Part shown: one piece after another, positions 41,237 through 50,783 of the stretch
Layout: every line of letters begins with the position of its first letter
Numbering within the stretch: the stretch's first letter is position 1
Assembly (NCBI RefSeq): GCF_963676855.1
Contig: NZ_OY781460.1
Location: 1,899,520-1,963,519, forward strand
Direction: 5' to 3'
DNA length: 64,000 nucleotides
From: an uncultured Anaeromusa sp.
GTDB taxonomy: Bacteria > Bacillota > Negativicutes > Anaeromusales > Anaeromusaceae
Position numbers and translations under genes: made by a program
The notes under the pieces: model-generated
The model's input: the letters and a program-made list of their open reading frames with translations, nothing else
Told to the model about the DNA's origin: nothing
Databases searched by the model: none

Positions 41237-42076
41237 ATGATTGAAATTCAGAAACTAGTAAAGCGGTTCGACGCGCGAACGGCAGTGAATGGACTAGAGC
41301 TGCATATCCCCGCAGGGGAAATCTTTGGTCTTTTGGGGCCTAATGGAGCCGGAAAAACGACAACAATTCGCATTCTGACCACCTTAGCCAAAGCCAGTTC
41401 CGGTGAAGTGTTGGTTCATGGTTTTCGTTTGGGCAGGGAAGATGCACAGATAAAGAAGCTGATCGGCGTAGTGCCACAGCATTTTAATCTGGATGTGGAC
41501 TTGACAGTGGAAGAAAATCTGGAATTACATGGGCGCTTGCATCACATGGAGCGCTCTCTTATACGGCAGCGTATGGATATGTTGCTGGAGTATGTGGAGC
41601 TGCAGGATCGCCGCAAGGAACGAATTCAGAGCCTTTCGGGGGGGATGAAGCGACGCGTGATGATTGCTCGGGCATTGCTTCATGAACCTAAAATACTGTT
41701 TTTGGATGAACCTACCGTGGGGTTGGATCCGCAAGTGCGACGCCGGTTGTGGGACTTGATTCGACGGCTGAACAAAGACGGCGTTACGGTGTTGCTGACA
41801 ACCCATTATATTGAAGAGGCGGAACATTTGTGCCAGCGCGTGGGAATTTTGGATAAGGGGCAGCTTATTGCGCTGGACACACCTGCAGCGTTGTGCCAGC
41901 GCGTGGGCCGCTTTGTTGTTGAATGGCCGGGAGAAGAGGGGCTGGAAAGTCGCTTTTTTTGTGAACGCAGCGAGGCAGGGGCTTTTGCGGCCCAGCTTGC
42001 GGGAGATGCGGTATTGCGGCAGTCCAACTTGGAGGATGTATTTGTGGAAATGACAGGACGTAGGGTGAACGTATGA
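41237..42076 (+). CDS. ABC-2 type transporter ATP-binding protein
   Basis: A 279-aa ABC ATPase of the DrrA/CcmA type. It has Walker A GPNGAGKTTT (residues 35-44), the signature LSGGMKRRVMIARAL, Walker B ILFLDEPTVGLDP and the H-loop TTHYIEEA. A C-terminal extension follows, as in drug/antibiotic-type exporters. It starts 2 bp after the CooT-like gene and overlaps the permease by 4 bp, so all four genes form one operon. The substrate is unknown. Confidence 0.88.
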   Translation: MIEIQKLVKRFDARTAVNGLELHIPAGEIFGLLGPNGAGKTTTIRILTTLAKASSGEVLVHGFRLGREDAQIKKLIGVVPQHFNLDVDLTVEENLELHGRLHHMERSLIRQRMDMLLEYVELQDRRKERIQSLSGGMKRRVMIARALLHEPKILFLDEPTVGLDPQVRRRLWDLIRRLNKDGVTVLLTTHYIEEAEHLCQRVGILDKGQLIALDTPAALCQRVGRFVVEWPGEEGLESRFFCERSEAGAFAAQLAGDAVLRQSNLEDVFVEMTGRRVNV

Positions 42077-42816
42077 TCGAAGATATTTGGACCGTATTTT
42101 GGCGAGACTGGCTTGTGCTACACCGTCGTCTCGCTAAATTTATTTTGTCGCGAATGGTAACGCCGATTTTGTACCTAGTCGCTTTTGGCTGGGGATTGGG
42201 CCGTTCCATGTCTTGGAGCGGCGGCAGTTATTTGGATTATATTGTGCCCGGAATTTTGGCATTAAATTCCATGAATATCAGCTTTAGCTCCGTAGGCTCG
42301 CCGCTCAATATGAGCCGCTTGTACCATAAGACGTTAGAGGAATACCTGATAGCGCCTATTTCTTCCTTGTCTTTTGTCGTAGGTAAGATACTAGGCGGTG
42401 TGGTCAGGGGGATGTTGTCATCGTTGGTGATTTTATTGTTGGCTTGGCTGTTTGGTTCTGTACTGAAAATTGACGGCTGGTTTGTACTGCTTTTGTTTTG
42501 CAATTGTTTTTTGTTTGCGGCCTTGGGCGTTGTGGCGGCGTTGACCATTGATTCTCATGAGGATATGGCCAATTTCAGTACTTACATATTGTTGCCGATG
42601 TCTTTTTTATGTGGTACGTTTTTTTCACCGGACCGCTTGCCTCAGGCGGCAGCCTGGGTGGTGGAGCTTTTGCCGTTAACCCACGCTAGCCAGTCACTTC
42701 GGCAACTGGCCGGCGGCGGAGAGGTTCCCATACTTTCGCTTGCGGTATTGTTGGCTTATGGCGTGGGCTTTTCTATTTGGGGCGTGCGGGCGTTGGAGAA
42801 ACTTCGACGCTGTTAG
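42073..42816 (+). CDS. ABC-2 type transporter permease
   Basis: A 247-aa integral membrane protein with six predicted helices. It shows the ABC-2 pattern FILSRMVTPILYLVAFGWGLG at the N-terminus and LPMSFLCGTFFSPDRLPQAAAWVVELLPLTHA towards the C-terminus. Its ATG overlaps the ATPase stop. Presumably it exports or imports a small molecule with the ATPase; the CooT/DUF3842 link hints at metal homeostasis. Confidence 0.86.
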   Translation: MIEDIWTVFWRDWLVLHRRLAKFILSRMVTPILYLVAFGWGLGRSMSWSGGSYLDYIVPGILALNSMNISFSSVGSPLNMSRLYHKTLEEYLIAPISSLSFVVGKILGGVVRGMLSSLVILLLAWLFGSVLKIDGWFVLLLFCNCFLFAALGVVAALTIDSHEDMANFSTYILLPMSFLCGTFFSPDRLPQAAAWVVELLPLTHASQSLRQLAGGGEVPILSLAVLLAYGVGFSIWGVRALEKLRRC

Positions 42817-42820
42817 AAAC

Positions 42821-42849
42821 TTGACAGGACGGCTTTAGTGGGATATACT
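42821..42849 (+). promoter_or_regulatory. Promoter of tRNA-Arg(ACG)
   Basis: TTGACA (42821-42826), 17-bp spacer, TATACT (42844-42849), 14 bp before the tRNA. Confidence 0.8.
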
Positions 42850-42862
42850 TACTTACGCAGAT

Positions 42863-42939
42863 GACTCCGTAGCTCAGCTGGATAGAGCGTTTGACTACGA
42901 ATCAAAAGGCCGCAGGTTCGAATCCTGCCGGGGTCACCA
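42863..42939 (+). tRNA. tRNA-Arg (anticodon ACG)
   Basis: A 77-nt cloverleaf with CCA. Acceptor GACTCCG pairs with CGGGGTC (one G-T pair), and the anticodon arm is TTTGA-CTACGAA-TCAAA, with ACG modified to ICG in bacteria. Confidence 0.96.
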
Positions 42940-42950
42940 TTAAGGTTATA

Positions 42951-42985
42951 AAAGCTTTGCGATATATTCGCAAAGCTTTTTTTAT
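42951..42985 (+). terminator. Terminator of tRNA-Arg(ACG)
   Basis: AAAGCTTTGCGA (42951-42962) pairs with TCGCAAAGCTTT (42968-42979), followed by TTTTT. Confidence 0.85.
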
Positions 42986-43094
42986 TTCTAGATTACGTAA
43001 TCGATAAAGAAAAATATGGGAAATACGATATTCTTATTGTAGGGATGGGAAGACGGAATGATTCTGTCGCGGATTCATCAAGGAGGATGATGCT

Positions 43095-44177
43095 ATGAAA
43101 ATTACCGAATCGACAGTGAAGCTGAGCAGTCAGCACACAGCGGTGAGTAAAACCCAAGAGCAAGAGACTTTGGAAGCGTGGGTGGACGGCAAACAAGGAG
43201 TTAAGGCAGGAACGGACGCAGTCAAAGTGGATGTGTCAGTGCTGGCCAAGGAACTACAGCAAAAAGCGACGGGAACCGAGGCTGCGAAAGAAGTGACAGA
43301 TCCCTTTGAAATGAGCGATGAGAACAAGCGTAAACTGGAAATGCTGCAACGCTTTATGGAGGCGTTAACAGGGAAGAAGTTTAAATTTGTCATGCCGCAG
43401 CTTGATAAAGAGACGCGTCGGGCGATGACAACGCAGGTGAGTCTGCAACTGAATGTTGCGGGAGGCGGGGGCGGCAGCAGTAGCGCTGTGCAGGCAGGGC
43501 CTCAACGCGTTGGCTGGGGTGTTCGTTACGACTATAGTCGGGAACACTACGAAGCGGAACAAGTATCTTTTCAGGCACAGGGCCTTGTCAAAACGGGAGA
43601 TGGTCGGGAAATCCGCTTTGACATGCAAATGAGCATGAGCCGGGAACTCTACCAGAGCGAGCATGTTAGTCTTAAGGCGGGGGATGCGGCCATTGATCCA
43701 TTGGTGATTGAATTTGGCGAACCCTTTGCTAAATTTTCCGGGCAAAAAGTTAATTTTGACTTAGATAATGATGGATCGACAGAAGAAATTCCTTTTTTAG
43801 CGTCGGGCAGTGGCTTTTTGATGTTGGATAAGAATAACGATGGCAAGGCGACGGACGGCAGCGAATTGTTCGGACCTTCGACAGGTCAAGGTTTTTCCGA
43901 ATTGGCTGCATATGATAGTGACGGTAATCAATGGATTGATGAGAATGATCCGATTTATAATAAGCTGCGGATCTGGACTAAAGACACCAATGGGCAGGAC
44001 CAACTGTTGGCGCTGGGCCAAGCTGGAGTGGGCGCTATTTATTTAGGAAATGTATCGACCGAATTTTCCATGAAGGATGCTGCAGGCAATACCCAGGGGC
44101 AGATGCGGACGAGCAGCGTATTTCTTAAAGAAAATGGCCAGGCCGGCATGGTCAAGCAGATTGATTTGGTAGTATAA
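43095..44177 (+). CDS. EF-hand-like calcium-binding protein of unknown function
   Basis: A 360-aa protein without a visible signal peptide. Residues 1-120 are helical and hydrophilic; about 125-200 are strand-rich, with a Gly/Ser linker (GGGGGSSS). The C-terminal third carries calcium-loop motifs: DLDNDGSTEE, DKNNDGKATDGSELFGP and DSDGNQWIDENDP. This end resembles a widely distributed hypothetical family with dockerin/EF-hand-like loops, often found near flagellar or surface genes. ATG 43095 follows AAGGAGGATG. Function unknown. Confidence 0.78.
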   Translation: MKITESTVKLSSQHTAVSKTQEQETLEAWVDGKQGVKAGTDAVKVDVSVLAKELQQKATGTEAAKEVTDPFEMSDENKRKLEMLQRFMEALTGKKFKFVMPQLDKETRRAMTTQVSLQLNVAGGGGGSSSAVQAGPQRVGWGVRYDYSREHYEAEQVSFQAQGLVKTGDGREIRFDMQMSMSRELYQSEHVSLKAGDAAIDPLVIEFGEPFAKFSGQKVNFDLDNDGSTEEIPFLASGSGFLMLDKNNDGKATDGSELFGPSTGQGFSELAAYDSDGNQWIDENDPIYNKLRIWTKDTNGQDQLLALGQAGVGAIYLGNVSTEFSMKDAAGNTQGQMRTSSVFLKENGQAGMVKQIDLVV

Positions 44178-44185
44178 GAAACAAA

Positions 44186-44223
44186 AAAAGGGCAGCAAGT
44201 GCATAAATGCTTGCTGTCCTTTT
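44186..44223. terminator. Bidirectional terminator between the EF-hand gene and the tRNA cluster
   Basis: AAAAGGGCAGCAAG (44186-44199) pairs with CTTGCTGTCCTTTT (44210-44223) with one G-T pair. It ends in A/T runs on both strands, so it can stop the plus-strand gene and the minus-strand tRNA operon. Confidence 0.75.
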
Positions 44224-44240
44224 GAATTGCGTTATAAAAA

Positions 44241-44324
44241 TGGTGCGGGCGAGAGGACTTGAACCTCCACACCTTACGGCAACAGATCCTAAGTCTGCCG
44301 CGTCTGCCATTCCGCCACGCCCGC
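44241..44324 (-). tRNA. tRNA-Leu (anticodon TAG)
   Basis: An 84-nt class II tRNA with long variable arm and CCA. The anticodon arm is GCAGA-CTTAGGA-TCTGT, and acceptor GCGGGCG pairs with CGCCCGC. Confidence 0.94.
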
Positions 44325-44339
44325 GAGAAAATAAAAAAA

Positions 44340-44415
44340 TGGTGACCCACGTTGGACTCGAACCAACGACACCCTGATTAAAAGTCAGGTGCTCTACCGA
44401 CTGAGCTAGTGGGTC
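44340..44415 (-). tRNA. tRNA-Lys (anticodon TTT)
   Basis: A 76-nt cloverleaf with CCA. Acceptor GACCCAC pairs with GTGGGTC, and the anticodon arm is CTGA-CTTTTAA-TCAG. Confidence 0.95.
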
Positions 44416-44419
44416 ATAA

Positions 44420-44495
44420 TGGCTGGGGCGGCTGGACTCGAACCAACGCATACCGGAGTCAAAGTCCGGTGCCTTACCGACTTGGCTACGCCCCA
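44420..44495 (-). tRNA. tRNA-Gln (anticodon TTG)
   Basis: A 76-nt cloverleaf with CCA. Acceptor TGGGGCG pairs with CGCCCCA, and the anticodon arm is CCGGA-CTTTGAC-TCCGG. Confidence 0.95.
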
Positions 44496-44510
44496 ACAGT
44501 ATGAAATTAA

Positions 44511-44587
44511 TGGGGTGACTAGAGGGGTTCGAACCCTCGAATAACGGAGCCACAATCCGCCGTGTTAACCACTTCACCATAGCCACC
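44511..44587 (-). tRNA. tRNA-His (anticodon GTG)
   Basis: A 77-nt cloverleaf with CCA. The extra 5' G (G-1) faces the C discriminator, as in all tRNA-His. The anticodon arm is CGGA-TTGTGGC-TCCG. Confidence 0.95.
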
Positions 44588-44607
44588 ATGTCTCTGCGAC
44601 GTGACTT

Positions 44608-44637
44608 ATTATAGACTAGGAAGGGAGGAACTGTCAA
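44608..44637 (-). promoter_or_regulatory. Promoter of the tRNA-His/Gln/Lys/Leu operon
   Basis: On the minus strand TTGACA (44637-44632) and TATAAT (44613-44608) are separated by 18 bp. It lies 20 bp before tRNA-His. The 180 bp between here and the next promoter at 44821 show no gene. Confidence 0.83.
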
Positions 44638-44820
44638 GGGTCATTTAGTAAAACATTATTTTATGGGTATAATAAGGCATTGAACCAGCTGTTTTGCGGC
44701 GCGGCGTGTTTTAGGTTAAGGTGATTTGGTCAATTTTTGAAGAATTCGTTAGGGACTAATTTTTCAAAAAAGATGTTTTTTATTGTTATTAAGGAAGGAA
44801 AACAAAATGCTCTTGAAAGG

Positions 44821-44850
44821 TTGACACTGCTTACGAGAATGGTATATAAT
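44821..44850 (+). promoter_or_regulatory. Promoter of tRNA-Gly(GCC)
   Basis: TTGACA (44821-44826), 18-bp spacer, TATAAT (44845-44850), 34 bp before the tRNA. Confidence 0.85.
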
Positions 44851-44884
44851 CATATACGTCGCTGAAGGCAGCGGCAGCATAAAT

Positions 44885-44959
44885 GCGGAAGTGGCTCAGT
44901 GGTAGAGCATCGCCTTGCCAAGGCGAGGGTCGCGAGTTCGAATCTCGTCTTCCGCTCCA
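44885..44959 (+). tRNA. tRNA-Gly (anticodon GCC)
   Basis: A 75-nt cloverleaf with CCA. The anticodon arm is TCGCC-TTGCCAA-GGCGA, and acceptor GCGGAAG pairs with CTTCCGC. Confidence 0.96.
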
Positions 44960-44966
44960 GAAAATT

Positions 44967-44994
44967 AAACCAGCAGGGAACTGCTGGTTTTTTT
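44967..44994 (+). terminator. Terminator after tRNA-Gly(GCC)
   Basis: AAACCAGCAG (44967-44976) pairs with CTGCTGGTTT (44981-44990), followed by TTTT. Confidence 0.85.
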
Positions 44995-45106
44995 GCGTCT
45001 GTTTCTTGTTTTTCCCCTGGGTGTGTGATAACATATTATGCATGACATGCGCATGCCCGTTTTTGGCTGCGCCATGAAGTCTATCATCAGGGAGGATTCG
45101 GCATTC

Positions 45107-46396
45107 ATGAAAGTAACTGCAGAAAAGCTCGACAATCATAAAATGACTCTGGAAATTGAAGTACCTCAGGCAGAGGTGGCTAAAGCCATCGACCAAGCCT
45201 GCCGCCAGTTGGCGAACCAAGTAAGCATTCCTGGCTTTCGTAAAGGCAAAGTGCCGCGTAAAATTTTAGAGCAGCGCATTGGCAAAGAAGCCATTTTAAA
45301 CGAAGCGTTTGAATTAATGGCTGGCAAGGCCTACGGTCAGGCGCTGGATGAACAGGAATTAGATCCTGTAACTCGTCCGGAAGTGGAAGTTGTCACATTG
45401 GTGGAAGATCAGCCGATGGTGTTTAAAGCAACGGTTACGGTAAAACCGGAAGTGACTTTGGGCGAATACAAAAACCTGAAGGTAGAGGCTCCTTCGGCGG
45501 AAGTATCCGACGAAGACGTTGAAAAACAGCTACAGTCCATGCGGGAGCGTCAAGCCAAGATGGTTGTTGCCGAAGGGGCAGAACTGTCCAACGGCGATTT
45601 TGCCATTATTGATTTTAAAGGATTTGTTGCAGGAGAAGCTTTTGAAGGCGGCGAAGGTAAAGCATATCCGCTGGAAATCGGCTCCGGTTCCTTTATCCCT
45701 GGCTTTGAGGAGCAATTGGTCGGCGCTAAAGCTGGCGAAGAGCGTAAAGTCAATGTAACTTTCCCAGAAGAGTATCATGCAGAAGCTCTGGCGGGCAAAG
45801 AAGCGGTGTTTGAAGTTACTGTTCAAGACATTAAGCGCAAAGAACTGCCGGCGCTTGATGACGAGTTCGCTAAAGATGCCAGTGTATTTGCTACACTGGA
45901 TGAGCTGCGGGCCGACGTGCGCAATAAGTTGGAGCAAACAGCTGCTACTCGTGTGGAAACCGAGTTCCGGACTACGGCGATTAAGCTGGCTGTTTCGAAT
46001 GCAACAGTGGACTTGCCGGAAGTAATGGTGGAGCAGCGCATTGATAACATGATCAATGATCTGGACATCAACCTGCAAAGCCGCGGCATGCGTTTGGAGC
46101 AGTACTTGGCTTTCTCCAAAATGGACATGGCTGCTTTGAAAGAGCAGTATCGTGAACCGGCTACCGAAGCGGTAAAAGGCGATATGGTCTTAGAGGCCAT
46201 CGTGAAGGCGGAGAACATTGAAGCAGCTCCGGAAGACTTGGAAGCGGAAATGGTTACTATGGCTTCCACTTATGGCAGCAAAGTCAAAGATGTGGCCAAA
46301 ATCATTCAAAAGCAAGGTTATACCGGCGCATTCTTGCAGTCGATTCTGCGTAAAAAAGCAACTCAGTTGATTTTGGATACCGTAGAAAAAGCATAA
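45107..46396 (+). CDS. tig: Trigger factor
   Basis: A 429-aa ribosome-bound chaperone with peptidyl-prolyl isomerase activity. The N-terminal ribosome-binding domain has the GFRKGKVPR signature (residues 43-51). The FKBP-type domain (about 160-245) has GDFAIIDFKGFVAGEAFEGG and IPGFEEQL. A long helical C-terminal domain follows. ATG 45107 follows AGGGAGGA; 23 codons of in-frame extension upstream would overlap leader sequence. It is followed by clpP, clpX and lon, the usual protein-quality cluster of Firmicutes. Confidence 0.95.
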   Translation: MKVTAEKLDNHKMTLEIEVPQAEVAKAIDQACRQLANQVSIPGFRKGKVPRKILEQRIGKEAILNEAFELMAGKAYGQALDEQELDPVTRPEVEVVTLVEDQPMVFKATVTVKPEVTLGEYKNLKVEAPSAEVSDEDVEKQLQSMRERQAKMVVAEGAELSNGDFAIIDFKGFVAGEAFEGGEGKAYPLEIGSGSFIPGFEEQLVGAKAGEERKVNVTFPEEYHAEALAGKEAVFEVTVQDIKRKELPALDDEFAKDASVFATLDELRADVRNKLEQTAATRVETEFRTTAIKLAVSNATVDLPEVMVEQRIDNMINDLDINLQSRGMRLEQYLAFSKMDMAALKEQYREPATEAVKGDMVLEAIVKAENIEAAPEDLEAEMVTMASTYGSKVKDVAKIIQKQGYTGAFLQSILRKKATQLILDTVEKA

Positions 46397-46426
46397 AGAA
46401 CTGCGTAATGCTGTCTGATTTTAATA

Positions 46427-46457
46427 GAAACTGTTGTCGATTTTCGGCAACAGTTTC
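46427..46457 (+). other. Intercistronic hairpin between tig and clpP
   Basis: GAAACTGTTG (46427-46436) pairs with CAACAGTTTC (46448-46457), with an inner CGA/TCG. No T-run follows, so it may be a processing or stability element or a weak terminator. Confidence 0.4.
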
Positions 46458-46483
46458 ACTACCATACAGAGAGGTGTGAAAAC

Positions 46484-47089
46484 ATGAGCTATGTGCCGAT
46501 CGTTGTGGAACAATCCAGCCGTGGAGAACGTTCCTATGACATTTATTCCAGACTTTTAAAAGATCGTATTGTTTTTTTGGGCGGTCCCATTGACGATCAT
46601 GTGGCCAATCTGGTCATTGCCCAGCTTTTGTTTTTGGAATCGGAAGATCCGGATAAAGACATCCATCTTTATATCAACAGCCCCGGCGGCGTGGTAACAG
46701 CTGGCATGGCTATTTATGATACCATGCAGTATATCAAGCCGGATGTATCGACTATTTGTATCGGTTCGGCCGCTTCCATGGGAGCGTTGCTCTTAACAGC
46801 AGGCGCTAAAGGTAAGCGATACGCTTTGCCGTATGCACGAGTTATGATTCATCAGCCTCTTGGCGGCGCACAAGGGCAGGCGACAGATATTGAGATTCAG
46901 GCCAAAGAGATTTTACGGATGAAGGAAACTCTGAACGGCATTTTGGCTTCGCATACCGGCCAGCCAATGGAACGGGTCTGCCAAGATACGGAACGGGATT
47001 ACTTCATGTCCAGCGAACAGGCGTTAGAGTATGGCATTATTGATTCCGTGATCCGGCGGGATGAACGAAATCCGAAGACTCCGGAATAG
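46484..47089 (+). CDS. clpP: ATP-dependent Clp protease proteolytic subunit
   Basis: The 201-aa serine peptidase forms the ClpP barrel. The active-site Ser lies in [13 protein letters not shown], the His in [10 protein letters not shown] and the Asp in TERDYFMS. Length and motifs are normal. It lies 12 bp before clpX. Confidence 0.96.
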   Translation: MSYVPIVVEQSSRGERSYDIYSRLLKDRIVFLGGPIDDHVANLVIAQLLFLESEDPDKDIHLYINSPGGVVTAGMAIYDTMQYIKPDVSTICIGSAASMGALLLTAGAKGKRYALPYARVMIHQPLGGAQGQATDIEIQAKEILRMKETLNGILASHTGQPMERVCQDTERDYFMSSEQALEYGIIDSVIRRDERNPKTPE

Positions 47090-47101
47090 GAGAGTGAAAC
47101 T

Positions 47102-48370
47102 ATGTTGAAATTCGGAGACGATAAAAGCCAACTGAAATGTTCTTTTTGCGGCAAGCTGCAAGAGCAGGTGCGCAAGCTGGTAGCAGGTCCTGGCGTCTAT
47201 ATTTGTGATGAATGCATTGAATTATGCAATGAAATCATCGAAGAAGAGTTGGGAGAAGAAGTAGAAGTAGAGCTTACGTCGCTTCCTAAACCCAAGCAGA
47301 TCAAAGATATTTTGGATCAATACGTCATTGGGCAAGAGGATGCTAAAAAGACCTTAGCCGTAGCTGTATACAACCACTACAAACGCATCAACTATGGAGC
47401 GCGCAAGGACGAGGTTGAATTGCAAAAGTCCAACATCGTCATGGTGGGACCAACCGGCAGCGGCAAGACGCTATTGGCGCAGACTCTGGCGAAGATTCTG
47501 AACGTACCCTTTGCGGTTGCGGACGCTACTTCGTTGACCGAAGCAGGCTATGTTGGCGAAGATGTGGAAAACATCCTGCTCAAGTTGATTCAGGCGTCGG
47601 ATTATGATGTGGAACGGGCGGAAAAAGGGATTATTTATATTGATGAAATCGATAAAATAGCTCGCAAATCCGAAAATCCGTCCATTACTCGTGACGTATC
47701 TGGTGAGGGCGTGCAACAAGCGCTCTTGAAAATCCTGGAGGGAACGGTTGCCAGCGTGCCGCCGCAGGGGGGGCGCAAGCATCCGCATCAGGAGTTTATC
47801 CAAATTGATACGACGAATATTTTGTTTATCTGCGGCGGAGCTTTCAGCGGCGTCGATAAGCTTATCAGTGGCCGCGTAGGCCAAAAATCTATGGGCTTCG
47901 GCGCAGAGATTAAGAGCAAGCATGAGGAAAACATCGGTGAATTGCTGCGGAAAATTTTACCGGAAGATTTGCTGAAATTTGGCTTGATTCCGGAATTTAT
48001 TGGCCGCCTGCCGGTGATTGTCACGCTGGACGCACTAGATGAAGAAGCGCTGATGCGCATTTTGGTAGAGCCCAAAAATGCGCTGGTGAAGCAGTATCAG
48101 AAGTTTTTGGAGATGGACGAGGTGCAGCTGGAATTCCAACCTGATGCGCTGCAGGCCATTGCCAAAGAAGCCCTGAAGCGCAATACCGGAGCTCGCGGTT
48201 TGCGCGCTATCATCGAAAGCATTATGCGTAATGTCATGTATGAGGTTCCTTCAAACAATGAGATTAGCAAATGCACGGTGACGCAAGAAGCGGTTCTCCA
48301 TCAAGCTGACCCCTTGTTGAGCAAGGAAAAAGAAAAAAAGGGGCGCAGCAAAAAAGAAGAGTCGGCATGA
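47102..48370 (+). CDS. clpX: ATP-dependent Clp protease ATP-binding subunit ClpX
   Basis: This 422-aa unfoldase recruits substrates to ClpP. The zinc finger is [10 protein letters not shown] to CDECIELC (residues about 13-40), Walker A is VGPTGSGKT near 116, and Walker B is [10 protein letters not shown]. The loop that docks on ClpP, usually IGF, reads MGF here (KSMGFGAEI). A basic tail ends the protein. Confidence 0.96.
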   Translation: MLKFGDDKSQLKCSFCGKLQEQVRKLVAGPGVYICDECIELCNEIIEEELGEEVEVELTSLPKPKQIKDILDQYVIGQEDAKKTLAVAVYNHYKRINYGARKDEVELQKSNIVMVGPTGSGKTLLAQTLAKILNVPFAVADATSLTEAGYVGEDVENILLKLIQASDYDVERAEKGIIYIDEIDKIARKSENPSITRDVSGEGVQQALLKILEGTVASVPPQGGRKHPHQEFIQIDTTNILFICGGAFSGVDKLISGRVGQKSMGFGAEIKSKHEENIGELLRKILPEDLLKFGLIPEFIGRLPVIVTLDALDEEALMRILVEPKNALVKQYQKFLEMDEVQLEFQPDALQAIAKEALKRNTGARGLRAIIESIMRNVMYEVPSNNEISKCTVTQEAVLHQADPLLSKEKEKKGRSKKEESA

Positions 48371-48373
48371 GCT

Positions 48374-48406
48374 AAAGCCGGTAGGGAACACCCTGCCGGC
48401 TTTCTT
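48374..48406 (+). terminator. Terminator after clpX
   Basis: AAAGCCGG(T)AGGG pairs with CCCT(G)CCGGCTTT around 48385-48390, followed by CTTG; a short T-run makes it moderate in strength. Confidence 0.55.
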
Positions 48407-48453
48407 GATAATGTGATTTGGAAAATGAATCCTCGTAAAGGAGGACGTAGCAA

Positions 48454-50781
48454 ATGAAAAACGAAGAAATTTTTACCGCAAAACGTATCTTGCCCTTGCT
48501 GCCGTTGCGGGGCATTTTGGTTTTTCCATACATGATTATTCATTTGGATGTGGGGCGTGAAAAGTCGATTAAGGCGTTGGAGGCGGCGATGCTTGCGGAT
48601 CGCCAGATTGTTTTGGCGACCCAGGTGGATGCGCAAATTGACACGCCGTCGCCCGAGGAAATCTATCGTTGCGGCACGGTGGCGGAGATTAAGCAATTAT
48701 TGAAGCTTCCTGGCGGCACGATTCGCGTACTTGTGGAGGGTTTGCGGCGCGCTCGCATTGAATCGTATGTGGACACGGAAGACTTTTTTCAAGTGGAAGT
48801 TAGTGAAGCCGTAGAGGATATACAAGCGACGTCGGCTGTGGAAGCGTATAAGCGGACCATGGTAGAGGCTTTTGAAAAATGGGCTAAATTGAGCAAGAAA
48901 ATTCCGCCGGAAACTCTTGTCTCTGTTTTGTCCATTAACGAAAGCGGGCGGTTAGCGGACTTGATTGCGAGTCATCTGGCGTTGAAATTAGAAGATAAGC
49001 AAATGCTCTTGGAAGCCCTGGACGTCGAAGAACGGCTGGAAAAGCTTTGCGATATTTTGGCACGGGAATTGGAAATTCTTGAATTAGAGAAGAAGATCAG
49101 CGGCCAAGTACGCAAACAAATGGAAAAGACGCAGAAAGAATACTATCTGCGCGAACAGATGAAGGCCATTCAAAAAGAGCTTGGCGACAAGGATGAGCGT
49201 ATCGCCGAGGTAGAGGAATATCGGCGGCGATTGGCGGCATTGGAGCTGCCCAAGGAAACTGCGGATAAAATCGCCAAAGAAATCGACCGGTTGGAGAAAA
49301 TGCCGTCGATGACGGCGGAAACGGCGGTTTTGCGTAACTATCTGGACTGGGTGCTGGTGATTCCGTGGAAGGAAGAGACAGAAGACCTACTGGACATTAC
49401 AGCGGCGGAAACCATCTTGAATGAGGATCATTACGGTCTGGAAAAGGTTAAAGAGCGCATTTTGGAATATCTTTCGGTGCGTCAATTGACGGAAAGCATG
49501 AAAGGACCGATCCTTTGCCTGGTGGGACCGCCTGGCGTGGGTAAAACATCCTTGGCTCGTTCCGTTGCGCGCTCATTGGGACGTAAATTTGTGCGCATTT
49601 CCCTGGGGGGCGTTCGGGATGAAGCGGAAATTCGCGGACATCGGCGCACCTATGTCGGAGCGCTGCCTGGCAGGATTATTCAAGGCATGCGTACAGCAGG
49701 CAGTAAAAATCCGGTATTCTTACTCGATGAAATCGACAAGATGAATGCCGATTTTCGTGGAGATCCGTCTTCGGCGTTGTTGGAAGTGCTGGATCCAGAG
49801 CAAAACAATACCTTTAGTGACCATTATGTGGAGCTGCCCTTTGATTTGTCGAAGGTACTCTGGATGGTGACTGCGAATGTGCTGCATAGCATCCCACGGC
49901 CACTATTAGACCGCATGGAGGTCATTCACCTGGCTGGGTATACAGAAGAGGAAAAATTGGAGATTGCCAAGCAGTACCTCTTGTCGAAACAGCTGAAGGA
50001 AAATGGGTTAAAGCCCAGCAAACTGAATGTGCCGGAGAAGGTACTGGTGCGCTTGATTCGAGAATACACCCGCGAAGCGGGGGTGCGCGGTTTGGAACGG
50101 ACTATTGCCACGCTTTGTCGTAAGGCGGCGAGACAGATTGTGCAAAACAAGAAAAAGAGCATCCGAGTAACAGAGAAGAACCTGGAAAACTACATGGGGA
50201 TTCCTCGCTTTCGCCATTCACCATCCGAACAGAAAGATCAAATCGGCGTTAGTACCGGTTTAGCTTGGACGGAAGTGGGCGGCGATGTGCTGCCTGTGGA
50301 AGTTTCGGTGCTCAACGGCAAAGGGGCGCTGCTCTTGACTGGCAAGCTGGGTGAGGTAATGCGCGAGTCGGCCCAGGCTGGCGTCAGTTACATTCGTTCG
50401 CGAGCGGCGGAGCTGGGCATTGACGAAGACTTCCATGCCAAAAAAGATTTGCATATTCATTTACCAGAAGGAGCGATTCCCAAAGATGGTCCTTCGGCGG
50501 GCATTACCATGGCTGCGGCTGTCATTTCAGCCCTGACTGGCCGGGCGGTGAGGGGCGATTTGGCGATGACGGGGGAAATTACGCTGCGAGGCCGGGTGTT
50601 GCCGGTGGGCGGCGTCAAGGAAAAGGTTTTGGCGGCGCATCGCTTGGGAATTCGTACGATTATCCTTCCTAAAGAAAATCGTCGTGACTTAGAAGATATT
50701 CCGGCGGACATCCGCAAGGATCTTCGGTTTGTAGAAGTAGAACACATGGATGAAGTGTTGAAAGAGGCATTGGTGAAATAG
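48454..50781 (+). CDS. lon: ATP-dependent Lon protease
   Basis: A 775-aa protease. The N-terminal substrate domain is residues about 10-205. The AAA+ domain has Walker [11 protein letters not shown] near 357 and FLLDEIDKM. The peptidase domain has the catalytic Ser in [10 protein letters not shown] and Lys in [13 protein letters not shown]. It is 2 bp ahead of engB. A heat-shock or CIRCE-type site is not visible before it. Confidence 0.96.
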   Translation: MKNEEIFTAKRILPLLPLRGILVFPYMIIHLDVGREKSIKALEAAMLADRQIVLATQVDAQIDTPSPEEIYRCGTVAEIKQLLKLPGGTIRVLVEGLRRARIESYVDTEDFFQVEVSEAVEDIQATSAVEAYKRTMVEAFEKWAKLSKKIPPETLVSVLSINESGRLADLIASHLALKLEDKQMLLEALDVEERLEKLCDILARELEILELEKKISGQVRKQMEKTQKEYYLREQMKAIQKELGDKDERIAEVEEYRRRLAALELPKETADKIAKEIDRLEKMPSMTAETAVLRNYLDWVLVIPWKEETEDLLDITAAETILNEDHYGLEKVKERILEYLSVRQLTESMKGPILCLVGPPGVGKTSLARSVARSLGRKFVRISLGGVRDEAEIRGHRRTYVGALPGRIIQGMRTAGSKNPVFLLDEIDKMNADFRGDPSSALLEVLDPEQNNTFSDHYVELPFDLSKVLWMVTANVLHSIPRPLLDRMEVIHLAGYTEEEKLEIAKQYLLSKQLKENGLKPSKLNVPEKVLVRLIREYTREAGVRGLERTIATLCRKAARQIVQNKKKSIRVTEKNLENYMGIPRFRHSPSEQKDQIGVSTGLAWTEVGGDVLPVEVSVLNGKGALLLTGKLGEVMRESAQAGVSYIRSRAAELGIDEDFHAKKDLHIHLPEGAIPKDGPSAGITMAAAVISALTGRAVRGDLAMTGEITLRGRVLPVGGVKEKVLAAHRLGIRTIILPKENRRDLEDIPADIRKDLRFVEVEHMDEVLKEALVK

Positions 50782-50783
50782 GA

